Assembly (NCBI RefSeq): GCF_006210265.1
Contig: NZ_VCNC01000001.1
Span: 506,843 to 570,842, forward strand
From: Desulfovibrio sp. UCD-KL4C
GTDB taxonomy: Bacteria > Desulfobacterota > Desulfovibrionia > Desulfovibrionales > Desulfovibrionaceae
Direction of reading: 5' to 3'
Length of the DNA stretch: 64,000 nt
Below are positions 8,095 to 19,757 of this stretch, one piece after another. The notes below the pieces were generated by a model, which made no database searches, had not been told where the DNA came from, and worked only from the letters and a program-made list of their open reading frames with translations. Position numbers and translations under genes: made by a program. Each line of letters begins with the position of its first letter. Within the stretch, counting starts at the first letter, position 1.

Positions 8095-9063
8095 ATGACT
8101 GAGTTATTAGCCTATTTCAAGCAAGAGTTGCCTAAGATAAACGGTTTTTTGGATGAAGAAACCGATAAGCTTGAGGGATTGGTAAAAGGGGTTGCAAAGC
8201 ATGTACTGCTTGCTCCCGGTAAACGGATACGTCCGATTCTTACCATACTTTCTGCACGTAGTCTGGGATATTCAAAAGAAGATATTTACCCTTTAGCCAG
8301 TGCTCTTGAGCTGTTGCATGCTGCAACTTTGCTTCACGATGATATACTTGATGATGCTGATTTAAGAAGAGGAGTTACTGCTTCACATCTTGTTTTCGGT
8401 ACCACAGAAACAGTTCTTGCCGGTGATGTTCTTCTTGCTCTCGCCAATTTAATAGGTGCTGATTACGGTAAATCCCGTATAAGCTCTATTTTGGCTTCAG
8501 CAATTATGTCCACTGCAGACGGAGAAATACGCGAAATAGCACATATTTCAGAACCTAAAGTCGACCGCGCTGTATATATGGATATAATTATAGGCAAGAC
8601 AGCACGACTAATTGAGGCTTCATGTCGCATCGGAGCCGCTGTTGCCTCTGACAACGTGGAATTTGAAGATGCGCTGGGAAATTTCGGCCTCAATATGGGC
8701 ATTGCATTTCAGCTGGTTGATGATGCCCTTGATTATGAATCTCCTGTTGGAGATACTGGTAAACCAGAAGGCGGCGATTTAAAAGAAGGAAAGATCACTT
8801 TACCTTTAATTTTCTACCTTGAGATGTTAGAAGATAAAGAGGCTGAATTACTGCTCTCTGAAATTAAAGATAGAACTCTTTCAGATGCAAAGCGTGATGA
8901 TGTCCTTGAAAGCATTCGGGCGCAAGGTTTAGGAACAAAGACTAGGGAGTCCGCAGCCTCATATATTAAAAAGGCTAAAGCTTGTCTGGCTCCATTGTCT
9001 GACAGTGCCGAACGCCGCATTCTAAAACAGGCAGCAGATTTTGTACTGACGCGTAGCAAGTAA
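8095..9063 (+). CDS. Long-chain polyprenyl diphosphate synthase
   Basis: Trans-isoprenyl diphosphate synthase (IspB/HepT/IspA superfamily) probably making the menaquinone side chain. The first aspartate-rich motif DDILDDADLRRG and the second DDALDYESP...GKPEGGDLKEGKITLP are intact, and LAPGKRIRP supplies the IPP-binding Arg/Lys. The length of 322 residues and wording ALELLHAATLLHDDI fit the octaprenyl/heptaprenyl group, although product length cannot be read from sequence. It lies between mqnB and the HDOD gene, forming a loose menaquinone group with ubiE. Confidence 0.87.
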   Translation: MTELLAYFKQELPKINGFLDEETDKLEGLVKGVAKHVLLAPGKRIRPILTILSARSLGYSKEDIYPLASALELLHAATLLHDDILDDADLRRGVTASHLVFGTTETVLAGDVLLALANLIGADYGKSRISSILASAIMSTADGEIREIAHISEPKVDRAVYMDIIIGKTARLIEASCRIGAAVASDNVEFEDALGNFGLNMGIAFQLVDDALDYESPVGDTGKPEGGDLKEGKITLPLIFYLEMLEDKEAELLLSEIKDRTLSDAKRDDVLESIRAQGLGTKTRESAASYIKKAKACLAPLSDSAERRILKQAADFVLTRSK

Positions 9064-9092
9064 GTGTAGCTTAAATACAGGAGTTGCTGCTT

Positions 9093-11585
9093 ATGAGTCT
9101 GGATGAGATTCTTGAATCACCACGATTGATGATGAAGTTGAGTTTTCCTCCGGTTATGCTCCAGCTTATGGAGGAAGCCAGCAAGGCTGAACCTGATTTT
9201 TCTGTACTCGGAAAAATCATAAGTATGGACCCTGCGCTTTCAGCTACTATTTTAAATCTTGTCAATTCTCCTTTTTATGGTTTGTCGCAGGAAGTTTTTG
9301 ACCTTAAGCGGGCGGCGGTAGTTCTTGGTACCAAAGAACTGCTGAATCTTGCGGTTACTGTTTCTTTTCAGCAGCACCTTAAGACCAATATTGAAAAACA
9401 GGATTATAAGATCTACAGCGATTGGATGCTGACTGTGTGGGGAGCTGTTTCTGCTCAGCTTATTGCTTCAAGAACTTGTCCAGAATATGCCGATAAAATT
9501 TATCTTTGCAGTCTGCTCAAAGATATTTCTCTACTCTTTCTTAAATGTGCTGCTCCCGATGAAATTCCGAAGATGCCTTGTAATGATGCAGTTACAATGT
9601 CTTATCCCGGACAGCCGGAAGCAGAAAATGAAGTTTGGGGTATGACTCACGGCGCTCTCACTCAGCTTTTGTTTTCTCGCTGGAAACTTAAGATGCTTAA
9701 ATGCCCGTCTATTTTGCATCACCATTCGCTTGAAGAGTTGGAATCTTTCGACTTACCTACACAGGCATTAATTTTAGGTACTAAGTGGGCGGAAATGGAG
9801 CTTGGAAAGTCATCTGCCCCGTTTAATGTCCTTCAGTTTGAGCTTAAACTGCAAAATTCGTTGGATTTGGATGAAGAGGCAATTGAAGAATTCAGAGATA
9901 TTTGTCGGACAAAATTTCAATCCATGCTCAGTACCTTGGGAATTGAGCAGGGTGACAGCAGGAGTCATTTCTATAATCATTCAATAAAATCACTTCAATC
10001 CAGCTACCTTATGAGTTTAGAACTGCTTACAGCAGAAGGCGGAGTGGATTCAATCCCTCGTATAATAGCTCGCCATGTTAAGCTTAACTGGGATGTAAGC
10101 AATTGGGAAATAGCCCTCAAATCTCCTGATTTCGATAAATATTACCTGTATAGAGCTGGAGATTCAGGTCTGGAAAGAGTTGCTGCTCAGGTTGATAGAA
10201 AAGATCTCACATGGACTGTGCATATGGAAGGTATAAATATTTCCAGTCATGGTGTTTCTCTTGGTGAGTTCAGGTATGTAGGATCAGGCCTTTCCACAAG
10301 CGAGACAGAAGATTTAAAGTTATATTTCAGATTTATCGGACAGGCTTATGAACATTACAGTCTCAGGTTACATCTGCTGGAAGGCCGGGCTGTAACTCTG
10401 GAAACTCTTCCTCTCGGTATTGCCCGTTTAGATATTCAAGGATGGGTCCTTGATATGAACGATGAAATGGGCCGTATTTTGGGTGGCACAGCTGTTTCTG
10501 GTACAAAGAATTTCAGAGAATTATTTGATATGTTGGTCGGTCCCTCTTTGGGTAAAGAGTGGAGCGAATTTATTTCTGACGATTCCGCAAGTTCTTTTAA
10601 TAAGATTACCTGCGCCAGATTGAGAACTGGAGGGGTCCCGCGTGATGCTTGTCTTTACATCTCAGCATATAAGCAGAAAAGAGGCGACGATTGGCTGATT
10701 TCTACCATAATGGAAGACATTCGCGGAATATCGGAAACGCAAATTCAAGCTCTTAAGCAAAAAGATTTTCTGGAAGGAATCATTGATTCCATGAGTGATG
10801 TTGTTTTTACTGTCGATGCCAGAGGTCATATACATTATGTATCATCTCGTTACTCTAAGATTTTTCTAGGTCGCAATCTTTTTGAGATAGCTGCTCCAGC
10901 AGGGACTTTTACAGGACTTTGGGGGCCGGAGCTATTTGAATATCCTAAGTCCGTCGTGGAAGTTTTGATGAAAAGGACGGATTCGATAGGTTTGCCGTTT
11001 GAACTCGTTATCAGTAAGCTTGAAGGTGCTGATGAAAAATATCTTATTGTTGCCCGTGATATGACTGCTATCAGACGACTTGAAGCTAAACTCAAAAAGC
11101 AGGCTATTTTTGATGGATTGACAGAGCTTTACAATCATACTCAATTCAATACTATGCTTGCACGCGAAATCACTCGGAGCAAGAGAACCGGAAGACCCAT
11201 TGGTATATTGTTTTTTGATCTGGATGGGTTCAAAAAAGTTAATGATACAGAAGGGCATCAGGCCGGAGATCAAGTCCTAAAAGGTGTCGCGAAAATTTTA
11301 AGGGAAGAACTTCGTGCCGGTATGGACTTTCCATGCCGCTACGGCGGAGATGAATTCGGTATAATTGTTACCGAAGTTAGACCTGAATTTCTTGAAATGA
11401 TAGGGAACAGGATTCGAGTAAAAATTGGTACTAAATTTTCCGGGAGAGTCACCATCAGCGGCGGTATGACCGTTTATGAAGATGGCGATTCTCATGTCAG
11501 TATGCTGAAGCGGGCTGACACAGCGGCATATGAAGCCAAGGATTTAGGCGGTAATTTGTTGAAGTGGTCTAAAAAAGAATCTTAA
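9093..11585 (+). CDS. HDOD-PAS-GGDEF signalling protein
   Basis: 830 residues, cytoplasmic. Start set at the ATG nine bases after AGGAG rather than an upstream TTG. Residues about 15-220 form an HDOD domain (PPVMLQLMEEAS, MDPALSATILNLVNSPFYG, RAAVVLGTKELLNLAV). A middle region of about 200 residues is unassigned. Two PAS-like segments follow (LPLGIARLDIQGWVLDMNDEMG and FLEGIIDSMSDVVFTVD). The C-terminal diguanylate cyclase domain has FDGLTELYNHTQF, FDLDGFKKVND and an intact GGDEF, predicting c-di-GMP synthesis. The inhibitory I-site is not canonical: RAGMD replaces RxxD before the GGDEF. Signal unknown. Confidence 0.88.
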   Translation: MSLDEILESPRLMMKLSFPPVMLQLMEEASKAEPDFSVLGKIISMDPALSATILNLVNSPFYGLSQEVFDLKRAAVVLGTKELLNLAVTVSFQQHLKTNIEKQDYKIYSDWMLTVWGAVSAQLIASRTCPEYADKIYLCSLLKDISLLFLKCAAPDEIPKMPCNDAVTMSYPGQPEAENEVWGMTHGALTQLLFSRWKLKMLKCPSILHHHSLEELESFDLPTQALILGTKWAEMELGKSSAPFNVLQFELKLQNSLDLDEEAIEEFRDICRTKFQSMLSTLGIEQGDSRSHFYNHSIKSLQSSYLMSLELLTAEGGVDSIPRIIARHVKLNWDVSNWEIALKSPDFDKYYLYRAGDSGLERVAAQVDRKDLTWTVHMEGINISSHGVSLGEFRYVGSGLSTSETEDLKLYFRFIGQAYEHYSLRLHLLEGRAVTLETLPLGIARLDIQGWVLDMNDEMGRILGGTAVSGTKNFRELFDMLVGPSLGKEWSEFISDDSASSFNKITCARLRTGGVPRDACLYISAYKQKRGDDWLISTIMEDIRGISETQIQALKQKDFLEGIIDSMSDVVFTVDARGHIHYVSSRYSKIFLGRNLFEIAAPAGTFTGLWGPELFEYPKSVVEVLMKRTDSIGLPFELVISKLEGADEKYLIVARDMTAIRRLEAKLKKQAIFDGLTELYNHTQFNTMLAREITRSKRTGRPIGILFFDLDGFKKVNDTEGHQAGDQVLKGVAKILREELRAGMDFPCRYGGDEFGIIVTEVRPEFLEMIGNRIRVKIGTKFSGRVTISGGMTVYEDGDSHVSMLKRADTAAYEAKDLGGNLLKWSKKES

Positions 11586-11632
11586 GTGTTCAGCTTCAGA
11601 CTTCATTATTTATATTAAACAAGGAGATAACC

Positions 11633-14611
11633 ATGCTCTGGCGGGTTGAGGTTGGTCTTAAAAAGAATGTCCAGGATGTTCACGGGAATAAAGTTTCCCG
11701 TAAAATCCGGGAAGAGCTTGGCATAGAAGCCGGTGAAGTCCGGACTATTAAAGTATATACTGTTGAAGGTCTTGAAAAAGCCGATATAGAGAAGGTTTTA
11801 GAACTTGGAGTTTTGCACGATCCAGTGTTGCATACTCCATCCCTTACACCTCTTGCAGCAGACTTTGCTTGGAATCTTGAAGTTGGGTTCCGTCCCGGCG
11901 TAACTGATAACGAAGGGCGTACAGCAAAAGAATCTTTAGTTTTGGTTTTAAAATCTGAAGATTCTGCAAAGGTGAAAGTCTATACCTCTACACAGTACAT
12001 TTTCACAGAAAAGCTTCCGAAAGAGCAGATTGCATCTATAGCAAAAGACCTTTTAGCAAATGAACTCATCCAGCGTTATGAAATTCGTTCTGCTGACGAA
12101 TGGGAGAAATCTCCTGGGTTCGAAGCTAAGGCTGCGCAGGTTACCGGTAAAGCCAGTGAAGAAGTCGCTATTATTGACCTTCTTGCTATGAACGATGATG
12201 AAATGATGGCATTCAGTCGTGCAAATACTCTTGCTATGAGTATTGAAGAATTTCATTGCATCCGTGATTATTACTCTGATCCAGAAGTTATTGCAGAACG
12301 TGAAAAAATGGGAATCGGTGCGAATCCGACCGATGCAGAGCTTGAAGCCCTTGCGCAGACATGGTCGGAGCACTGCAAACATAAAATTTTTAGTTCTAAA
12401 ATTGAATATGAAAATAAAGAGACCGGAGTTTCTTCTACCGTAGACAGTCTCTACAAAACCTGCATTCAGAATACCACGAAGGAAATCCGTAAAGAAAAAG
12501 GCGACGACGATTTTTGTCTATCCGTTTTCAAGGATAATGCTGGGGTTATCAAATTTAATGATAAACTGAATGTTTGCGTTAAGATGGAAACTCATAACAG
12601 TCCTTCCGCTCTTGATCCTTACGGCGGAGCTCTTACCGGAATTGTCGGTGTTAACCGCGACCCAATGGGAACTGGGCTGGGTGCAAACCTGCTTTGTAAC
12701 ACAGATGTTTTCTGCTTTGCTTCTCCTTTCCATGACGGAGAGCTTCCTCCGCGTCTTCTACACCCTCGCAGAGTTCTTGAAGGCGTTCGCGAAGGGGTTG
12801 AACACGGTGGTAATAAATCCGGTGTGCCTACTGTAAACGGCTCTATTGTTTTTGACGAAAGGTACCTTGGTAAACCTCTTGTTTACTGTGGAACTGTCGG
12901 AACTATGCCTGTTAAGGTTGCCGGACGTTTGAGTCATGAAAAGAAAGCTCAGGTCGGTGATATAATTGTTATGACCGGTGGTCGTATCGGTAAAGACGGA
13001 ATCCACGGTGCAACCTTCTCTTCCGAAGAATTGCACGAAGGTTCTCCTGCAACTGCCGTTCAGATCGGTGACCCTATCACTCAGCGTAAAATGTATGATT
13101 GTCTCATGCGTGCTCGCGATACAGGGTTATACAGTGCCATTACTGATAACGGTGCAGGCGGTCTGTCTTCTTCTGTTGGTGAAATGGCTGAAGATACTGG
13201 TGGTTGTGATCTTGATCTTGCTAAGGCTCCGCTTAAATATGATGGTCTAAAGCCTTGGGAAATTCTTGTTTCCGAAGCTCAGGAACGTATGACTCTGGCT
13301 GTTCCACCTGAAAAGCTTGACGAATTCATGGCTCTTGCAAAAGAGATGGATGTTGAAGCAACTGCTCTCGGAACATACACTGACAGCGGTATTTATAATA
13401 TCAGATACGGTGATAAGCCTGTTGCTGCTTTACGCATGGACTTCCTGCATGGCGGTGTCCCTCAGATGAAGCTTAAAGCTGTCTGGGAACGTCCTGTTGT
13501 TGAATTCAAAGGTGAGCCTGAAGTAGAAGACCACACTGCCTTGCTTAAAGATATGCTCGGCAGACTTAATATATGCAGTAAAGAATACGTCATCCGTCAG
13601 TATGATCATGAGGTTCAGGGGCGCAGTGTTGTCAAACCTCTGGTCGGTGAAAAACAGGATGGGCCTGCCGATGCAGGTGTGCTGAGACCTGATCTTGATT
13701 CTGATAAAGGACTTGTAGTTTCTCACGGAATTTGCCCTAAATTCAGTGATCTCGATACATACTGGATGATGGCTAACGCTATTGATGAAGCTGTCAGAAA
13801 TGCTGTAGCCGTTGGTGGAGATATCTCCCATATGGCCGGAATTGATAACTTCTGCTGGTGTGACCCTGTTCAGTCTGAAACAACACCTGACGGTCATTAT
13901 AAACTTGCTCAGCTGGTTAGAGCTAATCAGGCTCTTTCACACTTCAGCCGCGCATTCGGAGTACCTTGTATCTCCGGTAAAGACTCAATGAAAAATGATT
14001 ATAAAGGTGGAGGGGTAAAAATATCCATTCCTCCTACGGTCCTTTTCTCAACAGTCGGTATTGTTCCTGATATAAATAAATGTGTCACCTCCGATTTCAA
14101 GAATCCTGGTGACTTTGTATATGTTCTCGGTATGACCAGAAATGAACTTGGCGGCTCGGAAGTTTCTTCCCAGCTTGGTTTTGTTCATCCTTCTGTTCCG
14201 CATGTAGAAGCTCTTACTGCTCGCAAACGTTATGAAACAGTTCAGACCGCCATGTCTCAGGGCCTTATCTCTGCTTGTCATGACCTTTCTGACGGTGGAC
14301 TAGGAGTAGCGTTGGCTGAGATGTCAATCGGGGGAAGAATCGGCTTAGAGGCTGATCTCTGCTCCGTTCCATGTGAATACGGAATGAGCTCTCTGGCTAT
14401 TCTTTACAGTGAATCTGCAAGTAGATTTGCTGTGACTGTCTCTCCTGAGAATGCTCAGAAGTTTGAAGAGCTGTTCGATGGACAGGTCTTTGGACGTATC
14501 GGCATGACAACCGGACTTAATACCTTCGGCCTCGCAGAGGGAACAACCGGAGTTGTCAGAAGTAAAATCGAACTTCTTGCTGATGCTTTTAAAGGCACAC
14601 TCGACTGGTAG
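11633..14611 (+). CDS. purL: Phosphoribosylformylglycinamidine synthase, PurS-like domains fused to PurL
   Basis: ATP-dependent conversion of FGAR to FGAM in purine synthesis. The 992-residue protein starts with two consecutive PurS-like segments (LWRVEVGLKKNVQDVHG and FAWNLEVGFRPGVTDNEG) and then a PurL core with TWSEHCKHK, the METHNSPSALDPYGGA substrate loop and SGKDSM. It lacks the C-terminal glutamine amidotransferase of the 1,300-residue enterobacterial enzyme, so a separate PurQ is required elsewhere. It is longer than the usual 740-residue small PurL because of the fused N-terminus. AAGGAG precedes the ATG. A strong terminator follows, so it is monocistronic. Confidence 0.9.
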   Translation: MLWRVEVGLKKNVQDVHGNKVSRKIREELGIEAGEVRTIKVYTVEGLEKADIEKVLELGVLHDPVLHTPSLTPLAADFAWNLEVGFRPGVTDNEGRTAKESLVLVLKSEDSAKVKVYTSTQYIFTEKLPKEQIASIAKDLLANELIQRYEIRSADEWEKSPGFEAKAAQVTGKASEEVAIIDLLAMNDDEMMAFSRANTLAMSIEEFHCIRDYYSDPEVIAEREKMGIGANPTDAELEALAQTWSEHCKHKIFSSKIEYENKETGVSSTVDSLYKTCIQNTTKEIRKEKGDDDFCLSVFKDNAGVIKFNDKLNVCVKMETHNSPSALDPYGGALTGIVGVNRDPMGTGLGANLLCNTDVFCFASPFHDGELPPRLLHPRRVLEGVREGVEHGGNKSGVPTVNGSIVFDERYLGKPLVYCGTVGTMPVKVAGRLSHEKKAQVGDIIVMTGGRIGKDGIHGATFSSEELHEGSPATAVQIGDPITQRKMYDCLMRARDTGLYSAITDNGAGGLSSSVGEMAEDTGGCDLDLAKAPLKYDGLKPWEILVSEAQERMTLAVPPEKLDEFMALAKEMDVEATALGTYTDSGIYNIRYGDKPVAALRMDFLHGGVPQMKLKAVWERPVVEFKGEPEVEDHTALLKDMLGRLNICSKEYVIRQYDHEVQGRSVVKPLVGEKQDGPADAGVLRPDLDSDKGLVVSHGICPKFSDLDTYWMMANAIDEAVRNAVAVGGDISHMAGIDNFCWCDPVQSETTPDGHYKLAQLVRANQALSHFSRAFGVPCISGKDSMKNDYKGGGVKISIPPTVLFSTVGIVPDINKCVTSDFKNPGDFVYVLGMTRNELGGSEVSSQLGFVHPSVPHVEALTARKRYETVQTAMSQGLISACHDLSDGGLGVALAEMSIGGRIGLEADLCSVPCEYGMSSLAILYSESASRFAVTVSPENAQKFEELFDGQVFGRIGMTTGLNTFGLAEGTTGVVRSKIELLADAFKGTLDW

Positions 14612-14632
14612 ATTTTGCTCAATATTGCTTTT

Positions 14633-14673
14633 AAAAGTGCCGCAGCGGTTGATTCCGGTGCGGCACTTTTTTA
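14633..14673 (+). terminator. Terminator after purL
   Basis: AAAAGTGCCGCA (14633-14644) pairs perfectly with TGCGGCACTTTT (14659-14670), followed by T-rich sequence. Confidence 0.85.
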
Positions 14674-14805
14674 TTTTTCTGAAAAAACTTCAAATCGTAA
14701 CTCAATTGTAGATCAGTCAAGTTGTCATCTCCATATATGAATACTCAGCAATAAACGAAAATAGCTAATTGATACAATTAAGCTGGGTATCAGGAGGATG
14801 GTGCT

Positions 14806-17238
14806 ATGAGAGGTTCAAATGTCAGGTTAGACCTGCATGTACATTCTAAATATTCAACAAGACCTTCGCAATGGCTTTTACAAAAGCTCGGATGTCCAGA
14901 AAGTTTTACTGAGCCTATTAAAATTTACGAAAGAGCAATAGGGCGATCCATGAATATGGTAACTATTACAGATCATAATACCATTAATGGAAGTCTTGAA
15001 ATAGCTCACTTAGATAACGCATTTATAAGTGAAGAGATTACAACATATTTTCCTGAAGATAGATGTAAGCTTCATGTTCTAGCTTATAATATTACCGAAA
15101 AGCATCATCAAGAATTTCAAAAAATCAGAGAAAATGTCTTTGATCTGGTTACTTATTTACGTGAGCAGAATATTGTCCATGTTCTTGCGCATCCTCTTTT
15201 TGCGGTAAATGAACGGCTCACCGTTGAGAACTTTGAAAAAGCTCTACTAATGTTTAATCTTTTGGAGCTGAATGGAACCCGTGATGAACTACAAAATACA
15301 GCTCTGAAAACCATTACAGAAAATTTGACTCCGCATAAGATACTACAGCTCGCGGATAAGCATTCTATTGAACCTTATGGCGACAGGCCATGGGTAAAAC
15401 ATTTAACCGGTGGTTCTGATGATCATTCAGGACTAAATATTGCCAGAGTGTATACTGAGGTATTGGAAGCAGAGAATCTGCAGGAAATGCTTACAGCTGT
15501 GTCCGAGGGGCGTACTCTTATTCAAGGTAATCCTGCCACTCCGCATACCATGGCTCATAATCTTTATGGAATAGCGTATCAGTTTTATAAGAGTCAGTTT
15601 GATATCGATAATTTTAAACGGTCGGCAGATTGTTTTCAGTTTATAGATAATGCACTTGATCCGGGTGAGAAAGAAGATCCGACCCTTTTAAATAAACTTC
15701 AAAGTTTTATATATAGACGTAAATCTAGAAAATATTTTGAAACATCTGATTCAGTTCAGGCTGCCTTGCTTCGTGAAGCCAATAAGATCGTGGCGAATGA
15801 CAGCAGGGCGCAAAAAGTATGCAGCGGCTTAAAAATAAAGCCTGAAGAACTGGAAGAGGAATGGTTCCGTTTTGTCGGTAATGCTACAGATAAAGTTCTT
15901 TCAGGCCTTGGTGATAAGATAATAAAAAGTGCTCTAGGCGCGAACATTTTTGATATTTTTCACACTGTCGGTGCTGCAGGGTCACTCTATGCTCTGCTTT
16001 CACCGTACTTTCTGTCATATGGATTGTTTGCGCGTGAACAGGAGTTTGCAAGAAAATGTCTGGTCGCATTTAAGCAAAAAGATCCTCTTGGGAGTGAAAC
16101 CAAAATCGCGCACTTTACAGATACATTCAGTGAAGTTAACGGGGTTGCTCTAACTTTGCAAAATCAGCTTAACGTTGCTCGCAAGCATCATAAAAAATTA
16201 ACTGTGATATCATGTGGATCCGCAGGTATAACAGATCAGGTCGCCAGCTTTGCTCCTGCTGGTCAATTTGACTTTCCAGAATATCCGGAATTGTCTTTTA
16301 CTTACCCACCTTTTTTACGAATGTTATCACATTGTCTGGAAAAAAATTACAGCCTGCTCCATTTGGCTACACCTGGTCCTGTCGGGCTGGCGGGGCTGGC
16401 CATTGCTAAGCTCTTGAAACTTCCGGTTCATGGTACTTATCACACTGCTTTCCCGCAATATGTAAGGGCTTTCACTGATGACACCGGGCTTGAAGATATG
16501 GCCTGGAAATTTATGATTTGGTTTTATAATCAGCTTGATACTGTTTTTGTTCCTTCTGAATCTACCGGAGACGAGTTGATAGAAAAGGGCGTTAGTGCAG
16601 ATAAAATTAAGATATACCCGCGTGGAGTGGATATAGGACGTTTTACTCCTGAGAAAAGAAATGGTTTTTTCAGCGGAAAATTTAAAGTGAAAGAAGCTGT
16701 GAAACTTATCTATGTGGGCAGAGTTTCGCTAGAAAAAAATCTTGATGTTCTGACTGAAGCTTTTAAAACTATTTCGCCGATACGGCCGGAACTGCACCTT
16801 GTTGTAGTAGGGGATGGGCCATACCTTAATGAAATGCGAAATGAGTTAGCCGGTCGTCCTGTAACTTTTACAGGATATTTAGACGGGGATGACCTTGCAC
16901 AGGCTTACGCCAGTTCTGATGTGTTTGTATTTCCCTCTGCAACAGATACTTTCGGGAATGTTGTTCTGGAGGCTCAGGCTTCCGGTCTTCCGGTCATTGT
17001 TACAAATTTCGGGGGGCCTTGCGAGAATTTGATTGTTGATAAAACAGGGCTCATCGTTGAGGCGGGGAATCCGGATGCACTTGCCAGAGCTATTTTAAGG
17101 TTGGCTGACCACCCTGAACTTTTACAGTATATGAAGATCAGCGCGCGAACTTATACAGAAAAAAGATCGTTCGACAGTGAGTTCTTAAAAACGTGGACAA
17201 TGTACGAGGAACATTCAAAAGTTGAAGCCGTACATTAG
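14806..17238 (+). CDS. PHP phosphoesterase-like / glycosyltransferase family 4 fusion
   Basis: 810 residues. The N-terminal 250 residues resemble a PHP metallo-phosphoesterase: DLHVHSKYS gives the metal HxH pair, and TITDHNT, HVLAHPLF and GGSDDHSG add further ligands. A helical linker follows. From about residue 430 a GT-B glycosyltransferase begins (HFTDTFSEVNGVALTLQ), with YVGRVSLEKNLDVLTEAF and the nucleotide-sugar motif ATDTFGNVVLEAQASGLPVI, closest to group 1/GT4 mannosyltransferase-like enzymes. AGGAGG precedes the ATG. The fused domains suggest coupled sugar-phosphate hydrolysis and transfer, perhaps in lipid or surface-glycan synthesis. That is inference; substrate is unknown. Confidence 0.85.
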   Translation: MRGSNVRLDLHVHSKYSTRPSQWLLQKLGCPESFTEPIKIYERAIGRSMNMVTITDHNTINGSLEIAHLDNAFISEEITTYFPEDRCKLHVLAYNITEKHHQEFQKIRENVFDLVTYLREQNIVHVLAHPLFAVNERLTVENFEKALLMFNLLELNGTRDELQNTALKTITENLTPHKILQLADKHSIEPYGDRPWVKHLTGGSDDHSGLNIARVYTEVLEAENLQEMLTAVSEGRTLIQGNPATPHTMAHNLYGIAYQFYKSQFDIDNFKRSADCFQFIDNALDPGEKEDPTLLNKLQSFIYRRKSRKYFETSDSVQAALLREANKIVANDSRAQKVCSGLKIKPEELEEEWFRFVGNATDKVLSGLGDKIIKSALGANIFDIFHTVGAAGSLYALLSPYFLSYGLFAREQEFARKCLVAFKQKDPLGSETKIAHFTDTFSEVNGVALTLQNQLNVARKHHKKLTVISCGSAGITDQVASFAPAGQFDFPEYPELSFTYPPFLRMLSHCLEKNYSLLHLATPGPVGLAGLAIAKLLKLPVHGTYHTAFPQYVRAFTDDTGLEDMAWKFMIWFYNQLDTVFVPSESTGDELIEKGVSADKIKIYPRGVDIGRFTPEKRNGFFSGKFKVKEAVKLIYVGRVSLEKNLDVLTEAFKTISPIRPELHLVVVGDGPYLNEMRNELAGRPVTFTGYLDGDDLAQAYASSDVFVFPSATDTFGNVVLEAQASGLPVIVTNFGGPCENLIVDKTGLIVEAGNPDALARAILRLADHPELLQYMKISARTYTEKRSFDSEFLKTWTMYEEHSKVEAVH

Positions 17239-17263
17239 TTTTACACTTATATTTTAGGCAACG

Positions 17264-17298
17264 AAAAAACGCCCCGGAAGCATCTGCTTCCGGGGCGT
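17264..17298 (-). terminator. Terminator for groES-groEL (also opposes the PHP-GT gene)
   Basis: ACGCCCCGGAAGC (17269-17281) pairs with GCTTCCGGGGCGT (17286-17298). The six A residues at 17264-17269 give a U run on the minus-strand transcript; on the plus strand only a weak AT tail follows. Confidence 0.85.
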
Positions 17299-17328
17299 TA
17301 ATATTTATATCACCGAAGTTAAAGACTC

Positions 17329-18915
<1,587 letters not shown>

Positions 18916-18973
18916 TTAAAGATCCTCCTGAGAGAAATTCGTTTTGATTATATAAAGAGACGTTAACTGATAA

Positions 18974-19246
18974 TTATTCAACAACTGCGAGAATTTCTTC
19001 TTCGCGCATGATGATAAAATCTTCACCGTCAACTGAAAGTTCATTGCCTGCATATTTAGCGAAGAGTACAACGTCACCTTCTTTTACAGACATAGGTGCT
19101 TTGTTTTTCCCGGGACCTGCAGCAGCAACAACACCCTTCATAGGTTTTTCTTTGGCAGAATCGGGAATGATAATTCCACCGGCTGTTTTCTGTTCACTTT
19201 CCAGACGCTTAATGAGTACGCGATCCTGTAATGGTTTGAGAGTCAT
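18974..19246 (-). CDS. groS: Co-chaperonin GroES
   Basis: 90-residue lid protein of the GroEL chamber. [12 protein letters not shown] is the canonical N-terminus, the mobile loop reads [16 protein letters not shown] with the GroEL-contact IIIP, and the C-terminus is EEEILAVVE. The ribosome site AGGAGG is just upstream of the ATG. First gene of the groES-groEL operon. Confidence 0.96.
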   Translation of the reverse strand: MTLKPLQDRVLIKRLESEQKTAGGIIIPDSAKEKPMKGVVAAAGPGKNKAPMSVKEGDVVLFAKYAGNELSVDGEDFIIMREEEILAVVE

Positions 19247-19383
19247 GTTTCCTCCTGAACTAAATAAAGTATTGGTTGATAATCAGTTAATAATCCGCGT
19301 GGTTGTGGCGGATCTTTCTTTAAATTTAAGTCCGGCATTCTATTAATGACGGCAGCCGGACCACTCCATGCTGGTGAAGTTGA

Positions 19384-19414
19384 ATTAAACTAAGACAGCA
19401 GATCAAGAAGTCAA
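19384..19414 (-). promoter_or_regulatory. Candidate promoter for groES-groEL
   Basis: On the minus strand TTGACT (19414-19409) is followed by TAGTTT after 16 bases (19392-19387) or by the better TTTAAT (19389-19384) after 19. It lies about 140 bases upstream of groES. No CIRCE inverted repeat and no clear sigma-32 pair was recognised. Confidence 0.35.
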
Positions 19415-19447
19415 CACCGTATAATAAAAAAAATACTATTACGGTGT
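19414..19447. repeat. Inverted repeat next to the groES promoter
   Basis: ACACCGT (19414-19420) and ACGGTGT (19441-19447) flank an A/T core with further imperfect pairing. On the plus strand a T-rich stretch follows, so it could be a terminator-like hairpin, or an operator touching the -35. The rest of the 19247-19757 gap, including a TTGACA at 19527-19532 and a TATAAT at 19624-19629, shows no convincing gene. Confidence 0.4.
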
Positions 19448-19757
19448 TTGATTTTGTTTTTTAGTTACATATAGACGTTAAATAAAACTTATGAAGTTAA
19501 AAAGTATTGAAATTGTACGGTTCCACTTGACAATAGTGGCCTATCCCCTGTAGTTCGCCACGTCCAGCCTAAATGGTTTAAGAATGTTTTGTTTTGTTGT
19601 ATATAAAGCATTGCTCTTATTGTTATAATAATGGTAGTGCCTAGTTAGCTGTAAATCGATATGACCCTATGGCTTTTTGTCATTTAATGATGTAATGGCC
19701 TTTTTGGGGTACGGATAAATCGCCTTAGTGCGGTTCAAAAAAATGAAGGAGTTTATT

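Noticed and set aside
19247-19400. CIRCE (HrcA) operator ahead of groES
   Set aside because: TTAGCACTC-N9-GAGTGCTAA is not present.
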